Below are positions 44,196-54,850 of a stretch of DNA of 64,000 bases, piece after piece. Positions within the stretch are counted from its first letter, which is position 1, and each line of letters opens with the position of its first letter. Below the pieces are notes generated by a model that searched no databases, was not told the DNA's origin, and saw nothing but the letters and a program-made list of their open reading frames with translations. Made by a program: the position numbers and the translations under genes. Source of the DNA: Spirometra erinaceieuropaei (taxonomy: Eukaryota; Platyhelminthes; Cestoda; Diphyllobothriidea; Diphyllobothriidae); contig CACRXP010000632.1 of the NCBI GenBank assembly GCA_902702965.1, positions 283,213-347,212 on the forward strand, given 5' to 3'.

Positions 44196-44400
44196 AACTG
44201 TGAAAAACTCGGCACCTCGGTGGGATTCGAACCCACGCAGTAAGGGGAAGGCTTTATTACAGCCAACGCTCAAACTACTTGAGCTACGAGGCCCCGCCGG
44301 ACGACGCGAGTTTAATCCCATTTGGGTCAAGTTTACTCGCCCAACCTACTGCAACGTCTGGAATCGACCAAATCTGATACAGTAAGTTGACTGCCCAGGA
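44196..44400 (-). mobile_element. SINE-B (tRNA-headed) copy 3, best head
   Basis: The minus strand gives GGCCTCGTAGCTCAAGTAGT...GAGC, an anticodon-like arm GGCT-GTAATAA-AGCC, and a perfect T-arm GTGGG-TTCGAAT-CCCAC, then CGAGG. The D-arm (GCTC/GAGC) and T-arm are intact. However, there is an extra base before the anticodon arm, a 12-nt variable region and a mismatched acceptor end. I therefore call a tRNA-derived SINE head rather than a functional tRNA. The tail (GATACAGTAAG and GGAACGATTTCCTAAGCAAT) is shared with 60350-60430. Confidence 0.65.
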
Positions 44401-44444
44401 ACGATTTCCTAAGCAATACCCAAAACTAACGATAAATCGAGCCG

Positions 44445-44800
44445 TAACCTTAAGGGCAAACCTAATCCTCAACGTAAGTATAAACCTTACGCTAACCCTG
44501 AACCTACCACAAACTCCAGCCCTAACCCTAACTCTGACCCAAAACCTAACCCTAACCTCAATCGTAACCCAGGCTCTAACATCAACTGTAACCCCAACTC
44601 TAGCCTTAACCGTAACCCTACCCTAATACTAACATTAGCACTAACCTTAACATTAATACTAAACGTTAACCTAAACCTTAATCCGAACCACAACTCTAAC
44701 CGGAACCCTTAAGTTTAACACAAACCTAAACCCTAAAATCAATCTTCAGCTTGTCACTAATTCAGACCTTAAAACCAACGCTACCTCTTAACCGAAACAT
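44445..44800. repeat. Telomere-like tract (CCTAAC strand), repeat T
   Basis: Dense CCCTAACCCTAACTCTGACC-like words over about 350 bp. The minus-strand frames full of alternating L/R/G are translations of it. Confidence 0.85.
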
Positions 44801-44945
44801 CAGGTTGATCTTTTCCGTTTTAGCCTTGGCTACTTTCCCATTAAAGATTTCGGCATCTTCCTACGAATAATTTTACTTGCAATGTCCATATTGCGCTTAC
44901 ACTTGGCACCAATACAGCGTAAGTGACCCCTTTAAGAGGGTTTAA
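44801..44945 (-). repeat. Repeat T conserved flank, inverted
   Basis: AAAGATTTCGGCATCTTCCT and GCGCTTACACTTGGCACCAA then TACAGCGTAAG match the flank seen at 30955, 31340 and 32040-32130. The telomere-like tract and the flank therefore travel together as one repeat. Confidence 0.72.
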
Positions 44946-45146
44946 ATACACCCGACTAACGATGATAAGTTAATATAACTGATACTTTATTGACCTTAGT
45001 TGACGCCTCCCGCGCTATCTAGTATATTTTCGTAAGGAATTACTACTGAGATGTGGGGCTTTGCTGATAGAAGCGAACAGGCGAGTTCCAAAAAAGCAGT
45101 TCAGAAGAAGAAGATGCGATAACTGGAGCAAGAAGTTTGTTGGCTT

Positions 45147-45180
45147 GACGTTTTGGATTCTCACCAGAACCCATCATCAG
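45147..45180 (-). ncRNA. Hammerhead-like core near PLE-2 copy
   Basis: Minus strand: CTGATGA (45174-45180), T, GGGTT-CTGGTGAG-AATCC (5-bp stem II with one G-U), AAAAC (GAAAC with G to A), GTC. The flanks do not form a clear stem I, and the G12 change would be damaging. A decayed relative of the 32202-32250 motif. Confidence 0.4.
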
Positions 45181-45194
45181 GGATGACCGCTTTT

Positions 45195-45260
45195 CCTTCT
45201 TATTCTTCTTCTTCTCCTCCTCCTCTTCCCCCTTCTTCCTCTTCTTCTTTTGATGTGGGG
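45195..45260 (+). repeat. CTT/CTC pyrimidine microsatellite
   Basis: An imperfect run of TTCTTCTTC and CTCCTCCTC words. Confidence 0.85.
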
Positions 45261-45594
45261 CTTTCTCCTCCGTTAAACGGACGTGACAGTTCTATGATTG
45301 CCGATCCTCACATCATTTAAGTAGAGCTCCAATTTTGAGGAAGACCAACCCTTTATGTGTTGCTAAGACTCGTAAAAAAGGCCACTTTAATGTTACATCC
45401 AGAAGGACGTTGGCTTGTCAACTGGACCATTACCCCTGGTCGTTGGAATCCCCGGTGTTAATTTAGGCATTTAGAGGCTTACTTTATCCAATGGGCATTA
45501 ATGCATTTAGGCCATCTGATATGCAAATGTATTCCCTATGTTGTAAGGCCTTTTTCCACAGCTGTTTACTCAATTTTTACGCATCAGATTACGC
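45261..45594. other. Intron G-H between hammerhead-like motif and PLE-2
   Basis: No feature recognised. It may be part of the same decayed element. Confidence 0.4.
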
Positions 45595-46165
45595 GATGAC
45601 GCCACCTTTCTGTACTCCACGCATCGTGCGCGTAGAAGAACTTCAACCTCTGCTTTTCAGAAGACAAGTTGGCAAGCATACGTCTGCTTCGATAAATCCG
45701 CTTCAGTCCTGCATAGTTATATTGCCGATGTAATAATGAATAGAACGATAGGACACCGAGAAAGATAATTATATGTGGATGGTCGGCTTGTGAGCCTTGA
45801 CCCATGACAACTTTGAAACCTGTAGGATGTTCTTCTGCGTGTACAAGGCCGGCTTTGGTAATCTGATTGCAGTCGCCGCTGCCGTAGTCAACAGCCCTTT
45901 TTCAAGTGGTTTTGGACAGATTGACGGAACCTCGTATATCATTCGGAAGGTCTCTCTGACATTTACACGGTGGTATGTGTCTACGATGTGCGTAAGGGCA
46001 GGGCTGTTAATGTTCTTTACTTGACCCTCTCCCAACCATGCTTTTACCGGCATGCTCGAGATGCGTTGACCGGACCAATAAGGTTGACGTTTTCTGTCAT
46101 CTCTGTCGAAAATAAGCTTGAAAGACAAGGTCACATCTGCAGTATTGGAGGCCTTCATTGGAAAT
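45595..46165 (-). mobile_element. Penelope-like PLE-2, older diverged copy
   Basis: The minus strand 46060-45790 reads VKAWLGEGQVKNINSPALTH then IVDTYHRVNVRETFRMIYEV and ATAIRLPKPALYTQKNI, collinear with the PLE-2 endonuclease at 34042-34340. The GIY-YIG core is lost. 45665-45745 is a diverged terminal arm (GGCAAGCATACGTCTGCTTC). Unlike the 33786 copy I see no intact inverted partner or target duplication. Confidence 0.78.
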
Positions 46166-46240
46166 CGTGCCCCCTAATAGGTGCGCTGGACCACACGAGG
46201 GCCATATCGGATTCTGGCAGGCGTTATCGGATTGCGCACC
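46166..46240 (-). repeat. Dispersed repeat D, copy 2
   Basis: The reverse complement carries GATAACGCCTGCCAGAATCC, GATATGGCCC and TGGTCCAGCGCACC, as near 50-130. Confidence 0.6.
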
Positions 46241-46339
46241 ATAGCGAATACCAACATTTCAGGGTGCGGTAGCAGACGCGGTTGCCGGCGTACGTCGCGC
46301 ACACCGGGACGCGACCCCTGCGGTCCTCCTCATTGTAGC

Positions 46340-46625
46340 TGCTGGTCAAAAACCTGGTCAGTTGCTGCGTGGACCGGGCAGTGTGGAGAGGAACGCTAAG
46401 GTGCAGACTCGACCGCGCCATCCACCTGCGTCCTCCCCCCCCCCGGTCTTCTTGACTTTGTCTTGACACCGGGTCCAGTTGGGGCAGGAGGAAAGAGTGC
46501 GGTAGATGCTGCGCGAGCATACTATCAGTATAAACTAACTCACACGCAAGTCACCGTCCTGCTCTTACCTTGTTGTGGAGCACACGGTGGATATGGTCGG
46601 AAAGGACAGTCGAACTGACATTGGA
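46340..46625 (-). repeat. Dispersed repeat R, copy 6
   Basis: Inverted copy: GTCTTCTTGACTTTGTCTTG, AGTGCGGTAGATGCTGCGCG, and GGAAAGGACAGTCGAACTG. Confidence 0.75.
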
Positions 46626-47249
46626 GATCTTAAAGTAGCACAAGGGGCTAGACCAGACTCTAGTATTTGCGGGCGAAGGCATACAGTTTCTCCACTTTCA
46701 GGGTACCATTCTCAGGTCCAGAATCGACCGATCTCTCACCCTGCAAGATAATATTCACAGCGCTGCTGCCACCTGTCTAGGTCAATGAGGTTTTCCTACT
46801 ACGGCGGCGGCTGCGCCAGCCGCCACAAAGGATGGGGGCCTTTGGCGTCAAAGTTGGCCTAGTTAACGTAGGGAAAAATTATCAATGATCAAACGCACTG
46901 ACTCCCCTCCACAAGGCTGGTCTCGTTGCAGCTCCCCGCCGCCTCCCGTCCCCTCCTCCCCTTGCCCCTCATGCTGTGAAATTATGTACCTGCTGATTGG
47001 TGTGAGAGTTATAAGAAGGCCTATTTGGCTCTGGTGGATATGACCTTGAGGCACCCTATAGGCTAGACAGCCACATGCGTGGGCTGGCATCTGTTTTTTG
47101 GCTTGCTCGGAGTCTGTACTGCTGCTGAATTTCCGTGAGAATTGCTAATGGAATTTGAAATGTGTTAGGGCTATGACAGGCAGTTGGGCTTGCAGCGATG
47201 ATGTCTGACAAATTTGTTCACTTTTTGAGTTGATTGGCTTTGATATATA
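46626..47249. other. Intron G-H, unannotated
   Basis: Nothing recognised. Confidence 0.5.
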
Positions 47250-47815
47250 CAGTCATCGACCGATCTCATGAAACGCTAAGTGAACTTCTGACACGAGTTT
47301 TCGACTAGGAAGAATTACTTAAGGGGGGTTGTAATGATGATCATGCGGCAGCATAAACTCAAGATATCCCAATCACGCCAGGACGCTGGTTTCTGGATGC
47401 ACTTCTATTCGGCCGCCAGCAAAAACGCCACTCTGTAAGAAGTGAATATTTAAGTGGCCCGAGGTGTTCTTATCATCGACATCCTCAGAAATTCAAACTT
47501 ATTTTACAGAAAGCCTGCACAAACGCATGCCTTCTTGCACCTGCTTGGTAGAAAACAACGTCTTCTCTAAAGTTTTCATTTTAAGAAGGGGTATATTTGG
47601 GTCCTGAAAAAGTTTTCAAATATCAAATAACTTTAAGCCAGATCTGCTATCACAGTCGGGACAAACGGATATGAACGATACTATTTAAATGGACATTTTA
47701 CGGTCCAAGAAAGTCTCATAATTACATTTTTATGAACGAAAGATGCCTTTTGCTGGAGTATGCAACTTGAAGACGGGACTTGCTACCAAATGAGTGCAAG
47801 TAAGTACAGGATTGA
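47250..47815. mobile_element. Long-TIR element M7, 3'-truncated
   Basis: The left end CAGTCATCGACCGATCTCAT is closest to M3. The body includes GCATAAACTCAAGATATCC and TTGCACCTGCTTGGTAGAAA. No right end follows. Confidence 0.7.
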
Positions 47816-48399
47816 CCGTTTTTTATAATAACACCGGCTTTTCACGCAAAGGAGTGGGCTGCTCGGAGCTCATATGGGCGACGGTATAGAGAAGGAACCC
47901 ATTTAACTGTCAGAAGCCTGTGGATCGTGTCATATGGGGCTGTAGCTTGGCATACGTTCGCAGGCTGTTGCAGAAATTACACTGCCAATAACGATTACTT
48001 CCCACGACCCCAAATCTTAACTCAAAATCCGTTATTTTGTAAAATTTGCTTTTTATTGTTTAATTACTACTCTCATTTCCGCTGGCGTACACTAGCGTAG
48101 GATAAGACTTTCGGTATAAATGCAGGCAGTTTTTGTGTTTTTTTCATTTTGTCAGCATACCGTCTAGAGTGCTGCCCCACCCATAAAACTTCCTTTATCA
48201 TAAGTCACGTATGGCACGATCCACAGTCTACCGACAGTTAAGTGGGGTCCTTCTCTATACCGTTGACCACATACGCGTCAAAGTACCCCAGAGGCCACAC
48301 AGAGGCGGAAATGAAGAACGGGTTTCCCATTTAGTTGTGAGGTGACTATTCCGTACTTGCGCTGAGGGATGTGAGGCGGGTTCTTGTGTGACGCCTGAG
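47816..48399. other. Intron G-H, unannotated
   Basis: A segment at 47850-47910 and its inverted relative at 48190-48260 (CCTTCTCTATACCGT) form a local inverted pair. No gene. Confidence 0.5.
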
Positions 48400-48960
48400 C
48401 TAGCGAGATGTCTGCGGATGGGGTTTGGTTTGCGATGGTTTAACGCAGATTTGGATGCAGGCACAGGTGGCCGAGTAGGCCAGTGCGTGGGCAGTGCAGG
48501 CAGTTGATGCAGATGAAGCGGATGTATGTTGGTGCCGCTTGCCTTGGTTCGCCAGTCTCCGTGCAGTGGATTCGCAAGTGACCAGCCAGGCCGATGCGTG
48601 AGGTGCGTGTGGGGTGATAGTAAGGACAGGATGTTTTGGCAGCTGTTGGTTTGGTCGGAGGTGCTGGTGATGTTGCTTGCGGTGGCGACGTCAATAGGTA
48701 GGCTGCGTGTTTTTCTGGAGGTGGGAGATCTGCCAAATATGCAAAATATGGTTCGGATGTCTAAATTTCGGTGCGTTCTGCGGTCGGGAATGCTCATGTG
48801 ACCGATTAGGCCAATGTAATGACTGAATACTCATTTACAGTGCCTGCAGTTAAGACGTATGTAGCAAGTGTGTATCGGGTTCCGGTCGCTGGTCAGCCGA
48901 TCTCAGTGCGATGGATTTTTAAGTGGTCGACAAGATATATATATATATGTCGGGGTGAAA
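48400..48960 (-). pseudogene. LINE zinc-finger tail fragment
   Basis: Minus-strand readings in more than one frame give NCRHCK-stop-VFSHYIGLIGHM, then SCPYYHPTRTSRIGLAGHLR IHCTETGEPRQ and INCLHCPRT with GLLGHLCLH. These correspond to the C2H2 modules (CPHC-RTF---IGL-GHLRIH) at the C-terminus of flatworm endonuclease/RT retroelements. Stops and frame changes make it a pseudogene. It ends only about 115 bp before EAAT exon H, at a short TA microsatellite (48938-48951). The 180-codon frame 48255-48797 is a partly out-of-phase reading of this. Confidence 0.78.
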
Positions 48961-49076
48961 TACGTGTACTAAGTATTGGAGTAGATAATCTTTTAATAAA
49001 ACACACTGTATAGCATGCTCTGGATCTCCCTGCACGCGCATTCAATCTCCCTTTCCCTTTGCCGCCTCATGCACAG

Positions 49077-49536
49077 AGACCGCATTCGGACCTCGGTGAA
49101 CGTGTTTGGTGACGCCATCGGCGCCGGCATTGTAGATCACCTCTGTAAAAAGGACCTCCAGGCGAGGGACGAGGAGGCACGTCTGGAATTGGACGCCTGC
49201 CTTGAGGAGGCCGCCCGTCTGCGCAGGGAAAGCGGCAAATCTGAACCGGCCGCCGCCGCCGCTGCTGATGCAGCGATCGTGGAGGGGACGGAGGAGGAGG
49301 AGGAGCAGGACAACGTGCCGACCCAACTCGTCTGCACGCCCAAAAGACGCAGTCTGGGTCATGCGCAACGCAAACGTCTCAGCGTTGCCGCAGCGCTGCG
49401 TCTACAGGAGCAGATCTCACCCACGGTGGCCAATGTGGCTGCCAGCATGTCCATGGAGGACTCCGAGAGGGGCAGACAGCAAAACCATCTGAAGAAATTC
49501 CGGTCCCTGGACTACTCGGCGTACAGCGAGACCTAG
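49077..49536 (+). CDS. EAAT: EAAT exon H: TM8, long C-terminal tail, stop
   Basis: Joined to exon G it reads LLDRIRTSVNVFGDAIGAG, the TM8 substrate and cation site. The conserved D, R, T, N set (D394, R397, T398, N401 in GltPh numbering) is present. The arginine distinguishes acidic-amino-acid carriers from ASCT neutral transporters. A hydrophilic tail of about 120 residues follows, with an arginine-rich, probably helical stretch (ARLRRESGKSE), an Ala run, a Glu run (EEEEEQD) and several basic/Ser patches that could be phosphorylated. It ends YSAYSET-stop, not an obvious class I PDZ ligand. Acceptor ATGCACAG at 49076. The tail is longer than in most vertebrate EAATs. Confidence 0.94.
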
Positions 49537-49900
49537 AGCCGGCCCACGCGTCTGCTTCATTACCCACTGCTGTTTCTTCTCTGTACAACGTGTTACGTGT
49601 TCTGGTTTTGTACTGCTGAAACTAGCGAAACACAGTGTGTTGTTATATTTATGGGGGTAAAGTCTGTATTGCTTATACAGCTCCAGCAGAGTCCATTTTA
49701 GTCATCACATTGGAATAATGACTCGGTTAAATAGCGTAAATCTCCTGCATTTACACGTCCTTTGGTTGTTTTGTGTGTTAAGTAACCGGGACTCATTTTG
49801 ACTTTATTTCAACCTTCCCAAATTTTATGCCCAATCTTTTTACTCTTAATTCCACTGCGTACTTTGACCACATATGTGCTATTTAATAAAGAATACAAAG
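49537..49900 (+). other. Probable EAAT 3'UTR
   Basis: AT-rich sequence between the stop and the AATAAA hexamer. No other signal. Confidence 0.5.
49885..49890 (+). promoter_or_regulatory. Candidate poly(A) signal of EAAT
   Basis: AATAAA lies about 350 nt after the EAAT stop codon in an otherwise non-coding stretch. It is the first canonical hexamer I see downstream of the stop. The cleavage site itself cannot be located from sequence. Confidence 0.5.
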
Positions 49901-52900
49901 TAATGTGGTCCATTTTACGCTCTGCCCACAGGGGTGTTGTGTCGCACGGGCCGGAGATCAGTTTTCGCCTGAATCGCCTAGAGGAGAGGCTAAAGAACGG
50001 ATGCGAAAACACATTTGCAATTGAAAAACATTTCGAATTCTGCATCCTTTTTTGCAAGATATGGATGAAAGTCGAGGGGAAGTGGGTAGACCCAAAAACA
50101 AAAGACATTATTTGCTGGCTGGGAGGCTGAAAGAGGGGAGGAAAAGTCTGATTCCATATTTTATGCTTGTTTAAACAAAACTGACTGGGACGACCTGAAG
50201 CACATCATAACCCTCAAAGTCATTCTAATGATTTTGTACAAATTGGTATGACTTGTAACTCGAAAAAATGTTTTACGCAGCAAAAAGCTTATGAGTTTTT
50301 ATCTCTGTATACTCGAGAATTTTCACAAATTCCACTCAGTGGACGCCGCTAGGTTTAATTTAAAATCTCTAAGAATAGCAAAGACTTGCCTGGGCAATTA
50401 GGCCAAAATCCAGACTTTGAAATATGGCATTAAATCGCTCATCTAACTCTGATCAAAGACAGTTCTGGGACATGCCCAAAGTTACCAGAAATCCCGACTC
50501 AAACATGAATATCCCTATTGCGGCGTCGATTCTAAAGAAAAAAATTAATTACTGACATTGGTTGAAAAATACAAACACCAAAATGTTTCGCATTGCTGAC
50601 AATGTTTGCAATGTTTGACTTGCAGTTTCACTTTTATTTTAGAATTTGCGTAAAAATTGGCATGTCAGTAAGAAACACGTGTAACATTAGTAAGGTTTCC
50701 CTGGACATTTTATTTTTCTTCAGCACGTCGGTTCAGCTTTGGCAAAGGAGAAGGCAATTTCCTTTTGCTGATACTGCCGAGAGTTCGTGCGGATTAAGTT
50801 GTTGCGAGCCAATCCGCGAATGCAGCAGCCATCCTCCGAAAACCGAAACTGAAAACTGAAAGCGAAAGTGTTAGCATATGCCCGTCGGCCTGCGAGCAGA
50901 AGCGAAATCCGGCAAAATTGCTCTCATTTTAAGCCGCAGTGGAGGCTGATTAGCCGGAAGGCATTTCTAAACTGCCCCCTGTTCTTCTACAGGTGTTGGG
51001 GTCCTCGTTCTGCATCAGACGAGGCGACTCCTCTATTTCCTACTCACAGACATTGTCAAATGCCGATACTTCTGGTAGAAAACGTCTGCCTCGCAAAAGT
51101 TTCGCACACGGGTGGTGTGGTTTGGGCGCTTTCCGTCGATTGGAAGATTAATGGACTTTCCGGACGGGGGCCTGTTTATGCAGCCAAAATATCGTATTTC
51201 TACTGTATTTCGCAGACTGATTCAGATAAGCTTGGCTATTATGCATGTGCCTATACGCATTTTAAGAAATTATGAGTGTACCTCAGAGTGCTTTTTGTAA
51301 ACCATCCGTTGCAGATCGTCTGAGGTACCGATTTTTTTTCAGAAAAAGAACCGATCTCCATCTAGCGAACAGCTTGATAGAGATATGATAATACATTTTT
51401 CTGGCATCAGGACTTAACTGCGATAAAATGAAGGACTGCTAGTTACCGCGAATAATTTTTAAAATGATTTTCTGGACTTCGTTCGCTCGCAGATATTTCA
51501 TTGAAAGAAGTTGAAGGCGACTTTTCATACTGTATAAAGTGCTCTTAATTTTTCCATCGTGATAGTTTATATATAATTGCACATTTTTCAATGGAGGAAG
51601 GGGAAGTCAGTCCAATTATATGACTTGTAGCCAAATTTCGAACTCTTTTTGAACTTCGCCGCTTATGCGTATTTTCCATAAAACGCCTTACATTGTAAAT
51701 CATCAGCGGGTTTTTACATAGACCGTGCACTTTTGTAACAAAGAACTTTTAACCGTTGGCAATTAGCGCGTGTTTTTCATAATTATAGTTTATGTAACGA
51801 ATAAGTCGCGTAATGTCTTATCAAAACGCGTTCATCTGTTCATTAAAAATGGACACACAGCAGCATCTACACAACTGGAATCGCATAGTAAGGAAGCTCG
51901 TATGCAAAAGCAGGACCTTTCGTAAGTAACTCAGGTGCCTTGCTATTGGTGAAGACGAAAGTTGAAGAGAAAAACATCTTATACTTCATTTACTTGAGCT
52001 GTTGATTTGCAGTTTGTTTTGAAATATGGATTCCAAGGGACCCTAAAATAAACCCGATGTTTGGATCCTGTACATCCGTGAAAGATCAATAATTTCGGTC
52101 CGGACAGTACAAAAACCGACTTCAGGGCCTTATGTGTGTCATTTTGTAGGTTAAAATGGATTAAAACAAGATGACTGAGGAGCTTTCTGGTGGCAAGTTT
52201 CTTCGTTTGGTCCGACTGAATCATTCTGCAAATTGATGGTCGGATTTTGCGTTCAATAGATGATGATTGGTAAAAAGAAATATTATCATTTAGGCCGTAA
52301 GATCAAGTTGCTGAGCTAATCGGCTGGCTATTTGATTGCCCGGGACACTCATTTAAGCTTCAGCTGACTCTCTATGTCAATACAGTCAACCTACTGTGTC
52401 CCATCTAGAAATTTGTGAATTCTCTCCAGGACGCCCTCTTGGACGAAGCTCTGCCTCACACATTGGCAGTACTGTGCACATTTGACGCCGACAGTTCCGA
52501 TATAAAAGCATGTGGTAGAGACTACAAAGTAGTGTCCTCCCTACAACAATTCACCACAACGTTCGTATTTTGAATTATCAGGAGGCAATTTTACAGTATC
52601 CTGGGTGACTCATAGGGAGGATAGCAAACTATAGGACTTAATTAAATATGTCTGGGAGACCGGTAACTTCACATATCCGGAGAATGCTGTAGGGATCAGG
52701 GTAGTGGTGCTATCTCGAGCAATACGAATCATCCAATCATATCTCAGTTCATCAGATCACGCAGATGACATCAAACAGGTAATTTCATTTTGTGTACGAA
52801 AGCCAGAGCTGTTGCCTCTGGTGGTAGTCAGCAGTGGCAAGGCTGCTGATGTTTAGTCATGTCGGAGAGTTGGGCAGAGTGAGTGAGATTACAGAATATA

Positions 52901-53204
52901 GGGGTAGTGCCTCTCAGTCGATGACCGACTGGTCACGTAGCCTCTTAAGAGTGATGTGCTAGGTTAAATGCAGATCTGCGCCCCACCTTTTTGGGCTTTA
53001 AGGATTATGTGCGTCCGCTATGTCATTATTCAGTAAACCATGGCCCTCGCAGCCTGGCATACGCTGGTGATTCTCTGGCACCTCGTTCCCTGTCGTTAGA
53101 TGGGCTTGCCTTCTCTCAGGGTATAGAGGCCGTGCGCACGGTTTTCCAGTAGTTTATGTCATCCTCTCCTATCCCTGATCCATTTTTGATGATATTTGAA
53201 ATCC
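49901..53204. other. Intergenic, no gene recognised
   Basis: AT-rich DNA. The frames at 49798-50130, 50593-50859 and 50868-51275 (135 codons) have no domain or splice context I can support. Confidence 0.5.
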
Positions 53205-53480
53205 TGGTCGAGAGTCTGTTATGGGTCAGGGGGTGTGGTGGTCCGCCTAGATGCGGATTTACGCCCTGCCAGCCACTTGTGCCCTCTCCCGCCCCTGGCT
53301 TTCTTGCCTGTCTTGACGTTGGACCCAGGTTGGGGGAGGAGGGAGTGCGGTAGACGCTGTGAAAGTGTACTTTCACTATAAACCGATTAACGTACATGTC
53401 ACCGTGCCTGTCTTCACCTCGCTGTGGAGCATACGGCGGACATCGTCGAGCACGATAGTCGAACCGTCAAGGCTACTGCG
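53205..53480 (-). repeat. Dispersed repeat R, copy 7
   Basis: Inverted: GTGGTCCGCCTAGATGCGGA, GAGTGCGGTAGACGCTGTGA, then CACTATAAACCG and GATAGTCGAACCGTCAAGG. Confidence 0.72.
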
Positions 53481-54184
53481 TCAGCCGTTTTATAGGTGTC
53501 CCGGGTCAGAACACGACCACTTGTGTCTAATGATGCGTGTTACCGTCCATGGCTGACCGACTCGGATAGTGGACCGGTAGCTGGGAGAGAGTACAGAAAG
53601 TGAAGCAGACAGTGCGGAATTCATCTCCACGAAACATCGGCGCATTCGTCGCCAGGGAAAGTCTGACGTCTTCGCGCCTATCACGACGCGGTAAAAGTCG
53701 AATGGTGGAATACTGCCGACCAACGGGTTACCTCGATCTCTCCAAGGACTGAGTGCCAAGCTGCATAGCTGAAGTCTGTCTTCTTTGCTAACCACAAACT
53801 GTTTAACAGAGCGTGAACTCTGCTGCGAGTGCGTGGTGGGTAGTGTAATCGAAATTGAAATAAGGAACATCAGAAGTCGAGTACGGTATAGCGCGTGGTA
53901 TTGTGGTGACCCCGTGCGACCCTCTAGGAAATGTTGCGGTCCGACAGGATTGCACGGATAACCTTATCGAATTCGAAATTTTGTCCATCTCAAGGGCTCT
54001 TGCCGCGGGACAGCTTCACTTAGGGTAAGACACGGCCTACAGCAATTTAGCTGGTTTTGGCCCCGAAGGACGTGCGTCCAGTCAGTTACAGTTGCCTATG
54101 CATCGCCTAAATAAGTCGTTCCTCAGATAGTGCAATACAGACTACTAAACACATCATTCCTCTGATGAGGAAACAGGTGTCCGT
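53481..54184. other. Intergenic, unannotated
   Basis: No gene. Composition resembles neighbouring repeat DNA. Confidence 0.45.
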
Positions 54185-54560
54185 TCGACCTTCGCGAGGG
54201 GCGATGTTCACCGTGCGTCGCACAGTACGGTGGGCGCTGTCCGTGGATTAGTTCACAGTGACAGCAGACTTGAGCAGTATCCGCCGCACTCTCTTATAAC
54301 ATGCTCCCTTGGTCCTTGACAGGATAAGGACGACCGGAGGTAAGGTGGGACGCCGCAGTTGACAAAGTTAAGTAGCCCATCAATACGTGGTGCACGACAG
54401 TTTGGTCTTCGTTGCTGACTACGTCCACCGTGTGCTCCATAGCACAGTGAGAGCAGTGACGGTCACTTACGCTTGAATTCGTGTATAATGATTATAAACT
54501 TGCGCAGCATCTACTGTCCTCTCTGTTGCCCCATCCGCACTCTGTAAAAAGACAGAATTG
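54185..54560 (+). repeat. Dispersed repeat R, copies 8 and 9
   Basis: Two partial units. One has GATGTTCACCGTGCGTCGCA with GAGCAGTATCCGCCGCACTC. The second has CCACCGTGTGCTCCATAGCA with TTGCGCAGCATCTACTGTCC. Confidence 0.65.
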
Positions 54561-54659
54561 ATAAGACTGGATGCGGGAGAGGACACGGGTGGCTGACACG
54601 GAGTAAAAACTTACGTAGGTGTTCCGCTGTGCCCCCTGGTCCACAACGTACACTGGCCA

Positions 54660-54850
54660 GGGTTTCATCAACAACACATATGGGGGCGCGGTTCGGATTG
54701 CAGTTGTCGCCGCGTGAGCCCGCACAAGGGCCTGCCGCCATCCCTCCCCTGGCATTTGTTATTGTTGCGCATTCCAGCTGACGCCTGCCGGATTCCGATT
54801 TGGGCTCCATGTTGTTCCAGCGCATTTGCTGCGTGGTCCGTTTTAGGGCT
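54660..54850 (+). repeat. Dispersed repeat D, copy 3
   Basis: GCCGGATTCCGATTTGGGCT and TTGTTCCAGCGCATTTGCTG then CGTGGTCCGTTTTAGGG align with 60-150. Confidence 0.6.

Larger units (their letters stand above)
2344..49536 (+). other. EAAT: Excitatory amino acid transporter gene (seven exons seen, incomplete)
   Basis: SLC1-family gene for a plasma-membrane, Na+-coupled L-glutamate/aspartate transporter (a homotrimer in characterised members). The exons, read in order, follow the EAAT order: TM1-TM2, TM3, the glycosylated extracellular loop, TM4c-TM5, TM6, [missing HP1/TM7], HP2, TM8 and tail. Every adjoining pair of visible exons has compatible splice phase: 1, 2, 1, 2, then 0 into the missing exon, and 2 at the last junction. 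Introns are 4657, 1309, 899, 7422, about 12.6 kb (contains the gap) and 18856 bp, and are full of repeats. The N-terminal exon(s) and the HP1/TM7 exon are not visible. The specific human EAAT orthologue cannot be decided from sequence alone. Exon identity is very secure. That the gene is functional is inferred from intact frames in all seven exons. Confidence 0.93.

Noticed and set aside
44186..44295. Functional tRNA (minus strand)
   Set aside because: Good D- and T-arms, but an extra base before the anticodon arm, a 12-nt variable region and a mismatched acceptor. Related copies occur elsewhere with a shared tail, so a SINE head is the better call.
44487..44693. Leucine/glycine/arginine-rich minus-strand frame
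   Set aside because: A translation of the CCTAAC telomere-like tract.
48255..48797. 180-codon minus-strand frame as a real gene
   Set aside because: Its first residues follow the degenerate LINE zinc-finger reading, and the rest is out of phase with the remaining fingers. It is retroelement debris.
50868..51275. 135-codon open frame downstream of EAAT
   Set aside because: No recognisable domain. Length is within chance expectation for this much sequence.
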